A DNA stretch of 8,571 bases from JAUXIQ01 sp030620925 [NCBI: Nitrospinota bacterium] (GTDB lineage: Bacteria; JAUXIQ01), in contig JAUXIQ010000064.1 in the NCBI GenBank assembly GCA_030620925.1, positions 1-8,571 on the forward strand, written 5' to 3'. A model generated the notes under the pieces. That model searched no databases. It saw only the letters and a program-made list of their open reading frames with translations, and was not told where the DNA came from. Positions within the stretch are counted from its first letter, which is position 1, and each line of letters opens with the position of its first letter. Shown one piece after another: positions 6,029-8,571 of this stretch. The position numbers were made by a program, and so were the translations under genes.

Positions 6029-6035
6029 CGATATC

Positions 6036-7664
6036 ATGGGTAATTCAGATGCGAAAAAGAATCATCAGGAAGGCCTGAAGGAAGTAGAGCTGCCTTCGGG
6101 TATAAAGATCAAACCCGTCTACGGCCCGGAAGACACGGCACACCTGGATTATCAGCAAGACGTGGGAAACCCGGGAGAATACCCCTATCTCCGGGGCCCC
6201 TACGGCACAATGTACAGGGGCCGCCCCTGGACCAAGCGCCTCTACGCCGGCTATGGCACCTCTGAAGACACCAACAAGCGCTTCAAATTCCTCATGGAGA
6301 ACGGCCAGACCGGCCTGAGCATGGCTCTGGACCTCCCCACTCAGTTGGGCATGGACTCCGGCGACCCGCTGGCGGTGGCCGACGTAGGCCGCGTGGGCGT
6401 GGCCATCGACACACTGAAAGACTTGGAGGGCGTCTTCGAGGGCATCGACCTCGGCAATATCAGCACATCATTCACCATCAACTCCACCGCCGCCATCCTT
6501 CTGGCAATGTACATCGCGGTGGGAGACAAGCAGGGGGTGCCCCAGGAGAAACTGACCGGCACCATCCAGAACGACATTCTCAAAGAATACGTCGCCCGGG
6601 GGACGTGGATATTCCCCATCGAGCCTTCAGTGCGTCTCATCGGAGATACCATCGAATACTGCGCCAACCATATTCCCAGGTTCAACTCCATAAGCATCTC
6701 CGGCCCCCACATGCGCGAGGCGGGCGCCACCGCCGTGCAGGAGCTGGCCTACACCTTCGGCAACGCTAAAGAGTATATAAAAGAGGTGCTGAGGCGAGGA
6801 TATGATATAGACGACTTCGCCCCCAGCCTCTCCTTCATATTCTGCAACCGGGACAACTTCTTCGAAGAGATATGCAAGTACCGTGCGGCCAGACGCTTAT
6901 GGGCCCGCATCATGAAAGAGGAATACGGAGCCAAGAACCCCAAATCCATGATGCTCCGCTTCGCCGCCGGAGGAGGCGGCCTGTGCATGACCAAGAACCA
7001 GCCCAAACTGAACATAGCCCGCAGCACACTGGTGGCTCTCTCTTCGGTGCTGGGAGGCACCCAATCGCTGCTGCTGGCAGCCTATGACGAAGCATATGCC
7101 ATCCCCACCGAGGAATCGGCCCGCCTGGCGCTTATGATTCAGAACCTGCTGGGCGAGGAAGTGGGCGTGGCCGATACTGCCGACCCCCTGGCGGGTTCCT
7201 ACTTCATAGAATCTCTGACCGATGAAATCGAGAAGAAAACCAGGGAGGTCATTGAAAAGATAGACGTCATGGGCGGGATGGTGAGCGCCATAAAGGAGGG
7301 GCTTATCCAGCGGGAACTCGCCCGCGAGGCCTACATTGAGGAGATAAGCATCCAGAAAGGCGAAAAGGTCAAGATAGGGATAAACAAGTACGTAGTCGAA
7401 GAAGACGAAGAAGAGGATATGGAAATCCACCAGATGCCGGAGGACACCATCAGGAAACAGGTGGAGAGCACCATGAAGGTAAAGGAGGAGCGCGATCAGG
7501 GCAAGACTGACGAAGCGCTCATCGCCCTTTCCGAGGCGGCCAAGGGAACGGAAAACATGATGCCCTACCTGATAAACGCGGTAAAGGAATACGCCACCGT
7601 GGGCGAGATAGTATCCACGTTTAAAAGCGTCTTCGGAGCCTACCAGGAGATCACCGGAATATAG
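6036..7664 (+). CDS. Methylmalonyl-CoA-mutase-like acyl-CoA mutase large (catalytic) subunit, divergent active site
   Basis: A 542-residue homologue of the TIM-barrel catalytic chain of B12-dependent acyl-CoA mutases, complete through the C-terminal ERD...ATVGEI...VFGAY segment (485-537) but without the cobalamin domain, which is a separate subunit in such systems. Comparison is from memory with Propionibacterium MutB. CoA-channel residues are kept: Y56, M59, R63, T66, R68 (MutB Y75, M78, R82, T85, R87), Y70 (Y89), T176 and Q178. R188 (R207, which holds the methylmalonyl carboxylate; Gln in isobutyryl- and 2-hydroxyisobutyryl-CoA mutases) and H225 (H244) are also kept. Changed positions are Y243 to P224, R283 to S264, the HSQ motif (H328-Q330) to AAG at 310-312 within AAGGGG, and HTN (364-366) to LLA at 346-348. 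Q343 and E352 remain. An acidic patch lies at 455-460. No B12 subunit, epimerase or MeaB/ArgK gene adjoins it. The family is certain. The substrate, and even mutase activity, are open. Confidence 0.85.
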   Translation: MGNSDAKKNHQEGLKEVELPSGIKIKPVYGPEDTAHLDYQQDVGNPGEYPYLRGPYGTMYRGRPWTKRLYAGYGTSEDTNKRFKFLMENGQTGLSMALDLPTQLGMDSGDPLAVADVGRVGVAIDTLKDLEGVFEGIDLGNISTSFTINSTAAILLAMYIAVGDKQGVPQEKLTGTIQNDILKEYVARGTWIFPIEPSVRLIGDTIEYCANHIPRFNSISISGPHMREAGATAVQELAYTFGNAKEYIKEVLRRGYDIDDFAPSLSFIFCNRDNFFEEICKYRAARRLWARIMKEEYGAKNPKSMMLRFAAGGGGLCMTKNQPKLNIARSTLVALSSVLGGTQSLLLAAYDEAYAIPTEESARLALMIQNLLGEEVGVADTADPLAGSYFIESLTDEIEKKTREVIEKIDVMGGMVSAIKEGLIQRELAREAYIEEISIQKGEKVKIGINKYVVEEDEEEDMEIHQMPEDTIRKQVESTMKVKEERDQGKTDEALIALSEAAKGTENMMPYLINAVKEYATVGEIVSTFKSVFGAYQEITGI

Positions 7665-7668
7665 TTCA

Positions 7669-7692
7669 GCAGGAAACCGGGGCTAGGCCTGC
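7669..7692. terminator. Weak hairpin in the convergent gap after the mutase-like gene
   Basis: GCAGG (7669-7673) can pair with CCTGC (7688-7692), extended by CC/GG inside after a three-base bulge, and is followed at 7699-7706 by a T-rich stretch (TTATTTTT). It overlaps the end of the opposing MBL gene. It could terminate the plus-strand transcript, but the stem is short and bulged. Confidence 0.25.
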
Positions 7693-8571
7693 GCCTCATT
7701 ATTTTTCTGAAAATATTGAAGGAAACCCTCCACCGCGGAGAGCAAAAGCTCCCCGAAGGTTTCCGCCTGACGGTTTTCCTGGGCTACGCTGAACATGGGG
7801 GCCTCCAGCAGCGTTCGGGCCATCCCCTCCGGACTGACTCCCTCCCGATGGAGACGGGAAAGAACGGAGTGTATGTGCTCTATCTGCGCTTTAGAAAGGG
7901 CTAGGGTCTCCGCCACTCTTTCGGTGAACCCGAATTGCGAAAAGCAGAGCATATCGGGCTCAAGCAAAGCCAGTTTTTCCAGGCTTCTCAGCGTTTCCGG
8001 ATAATCGAAGCCCGGGGGGGCGATGGCGGGATAAAGTATATCCCCGACGGGTATATAGTGGCCGGGAAGCTCTCCCACGAATGCGAGCTTTCCACCCTCT
8101 TCGAAAATCAACAGATGATGAGGCGCGTGGCCCGGCGCGGGGTAAATTCGCATGGAGACGCCTCCCCCGGCGTCTATGACCGCATCCTCGACGGGAACTA
8201 CGTTCTCTTCGGGAACGGGAATTATAGGACCGTGAATCTTCAGCACCGCCTCTCGCCCTCCGTAAACCTTATCAGCGCTCGCCAGCAGGCGGGAAGGATC
8301 GATAAGATGCCGGGCGCCACTCTTGTGCACGTAAACTTTAAGCCAGGGCAACTCACGGACCAGCCAACCGGCCCCGCCCGAGTGGTCCAGATGGATGTGA
8401 GTGACGATGACGCCGGCTACATCTTCCCTGCCTATCCCCAGGCTATCCAGCGAGCTGAGAAGAAGGGAAGCTAACTCCTCGGTACCCGTTTCCACCAGGT
8501 ATACCTTTTCTCCCCGGATGACGTAGGAGCCGCTACCCGGCGTGGTTACTGTCCCCAGGGTGGACAGATAA
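7683..8571 (-). CDS. MBL-fold metallo-hydrolase, 5' end cut by the window edge
   Basis: 295 residues are visible; the frame is open through the last base of the window, so the true start lies beyond it. A GTG at 8495 is in frame, but the 25 residues before it (ending GSGSYVIRGEKVYLVETG) form the expected first beta strands of a metallo-beta-lactamase fold, so that GTG is internal. The metal motif HIHLDH gives H58, H60, D62, H63 in visible numbering, and the PGHAPHH loop gives H148. The usual bridging aspartate position reads GEL (E167), and the usual final histidine position reads SQFGF (Q211). The C-terminal 80 or so residues are a helical extension typical of the glyoxalase-II-like branch. 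The activity would be a hydrolase, perhaps a thioesterase or lactonase, but no substrate can be named. It converges on the mutase-like gene with 18 bases between stops. Confidence 0.85.
   Translation of the reverse strand, partial: YLSTLGTVTTPGSGSYVIRGEKVYLVETGTEELASLLLSSLDSLGIGREDVAGVIVTHIHLDHSGGAGWLVRELPWLKVYVHKSGARHLIDPSRLLASADKVYGGREAVLKIHGPIIPVPEENVVPVEDAVIDAGGGVSMRIYPAPGHAPHHLLIFEEGGKLAFVGELPGHYIPVGDILYPAIAPPGFDYPETLRSLEKLALLEPDMLCFSQFGFTERVAETLALSKAQIEHIHSVLSRLHREGVSPEGMARTLLEAPMFSVAQENRQAETFGELLLSAVEGFLQYFQKNNEAQA

Noticed and set aside
5922-6035. Upstream extension of the mutase-like protein from ATG 5922
   Set aside because: It runs through the predicted promoter, lacks a comparable ribosome binding site, and the residues do not resemble the family N-terminus; ATG 6036 has AAGGAG at good spacing.
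6897-7430. 177-codon open frame on the minus strand opposite the mutase-like gene
   Set aside because: It is a shadow of the GC-rich coding strand, with no recognisable domain and no ribosome binding site; the plus-strand protein is clearly real.
7935-8474. 179-codon open frame on the plus strand opposite the MBL gene
   Set aside because: It lies entirely antisense to a gene with clear MBL motifs and has no family features of its own.
8493-8495. GTG at 8495 as the start of the MBL hydrolase
   Set aside because: The frame stays open to the window edge and the upstream residues form the expected N-terminal strands, so the gene is partial and this GTG is internal.

Overview
The window is ordinary-density bacterial chromosome from an organism I cannot name. 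It has moderately GC-rich genes, strong AGGAG-type ribosome binding sites and sigma-70/sigma-A-like promoters. A type IV pilus or type II secretion ATPase with PilM, an MTH1187-type thiamine-binding protein, and acyl-CoA genes (enoyl-CoA hydratase, methylmalonyl-CoA-mutase-like large subunit) would fit an anaerobic, fatty- or organic-acid-metabolising bacterium. Deep-branching Actinomycetota, Bacillota or Desulfobacterota are possible. This placement is inference; there is no rRNA or other marker gene here. I see no tRNA, rRNA, CRISPR, insertion sequence or phage gene.

Layout, left to right. A small thiamine-binding-family gene (57-362, +) converges on a two-gene minus-strand pilus operon. 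In transcription order that operon is a PilB/GspE ATPase (3933-1603) and then PilM (1528-443). An AT-rich divergent control region (3934-4303) separates it from endonuclease III (nth, 4304-4963, +). An enoyl-CoA hydratase (5064-5840, +) follows and ends in a strong GC-rich hairpin. A separate promoter then precedes a methylmalonyl-CoA-mutase-like catalytic subunit (6036-7664, +). It converges, with an 18-bp gap, on an MBL-fold hydrolase (7683 to beyond the window end, -) that is cut by the window edge.

The main points of interest are these. (1) The pilus ATPase carries an N-terminal MshEN c-di-GMP-binding signature (two 24-residue motifs five residues apart) and also a C-terminal cyclic-nucleotide-binding (CAP_ED) domain, so two second-messenger inputs may converge on one motor. 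(2) Its C-terminal linker is encoded by an 11-unit hexanucleotide tandem repeat giving a Asp/Asn/Glu-Lys dipeptide tail. (3) Its mRNA has a near-consensus promoter, a leader of about 140 nt, and a Shine-Dalgarno sequence buried in a hairpin; a thrice-repeated TGCCTAT motif lies around the promoter. (4) The mutase-like protein keeps the CoA- and carboxylate-binding residues of methylmalonyl-CoA mutase but has lost several residues that normally surround the substrate and the cobalamin/adenosyl group, and no B12-binding subunit lies next to it. It looks like a divergent acyl-CoA mutase lineage of unknown reaction. (5) The MBL hydrolase has Glu and Gln where Asp and His metal ligands are usual.

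The enoyl-CoA hydratase and mutase-like genes could share an acyl-CoA pathway, but each has its own expression signals, so the link is only by proximity.
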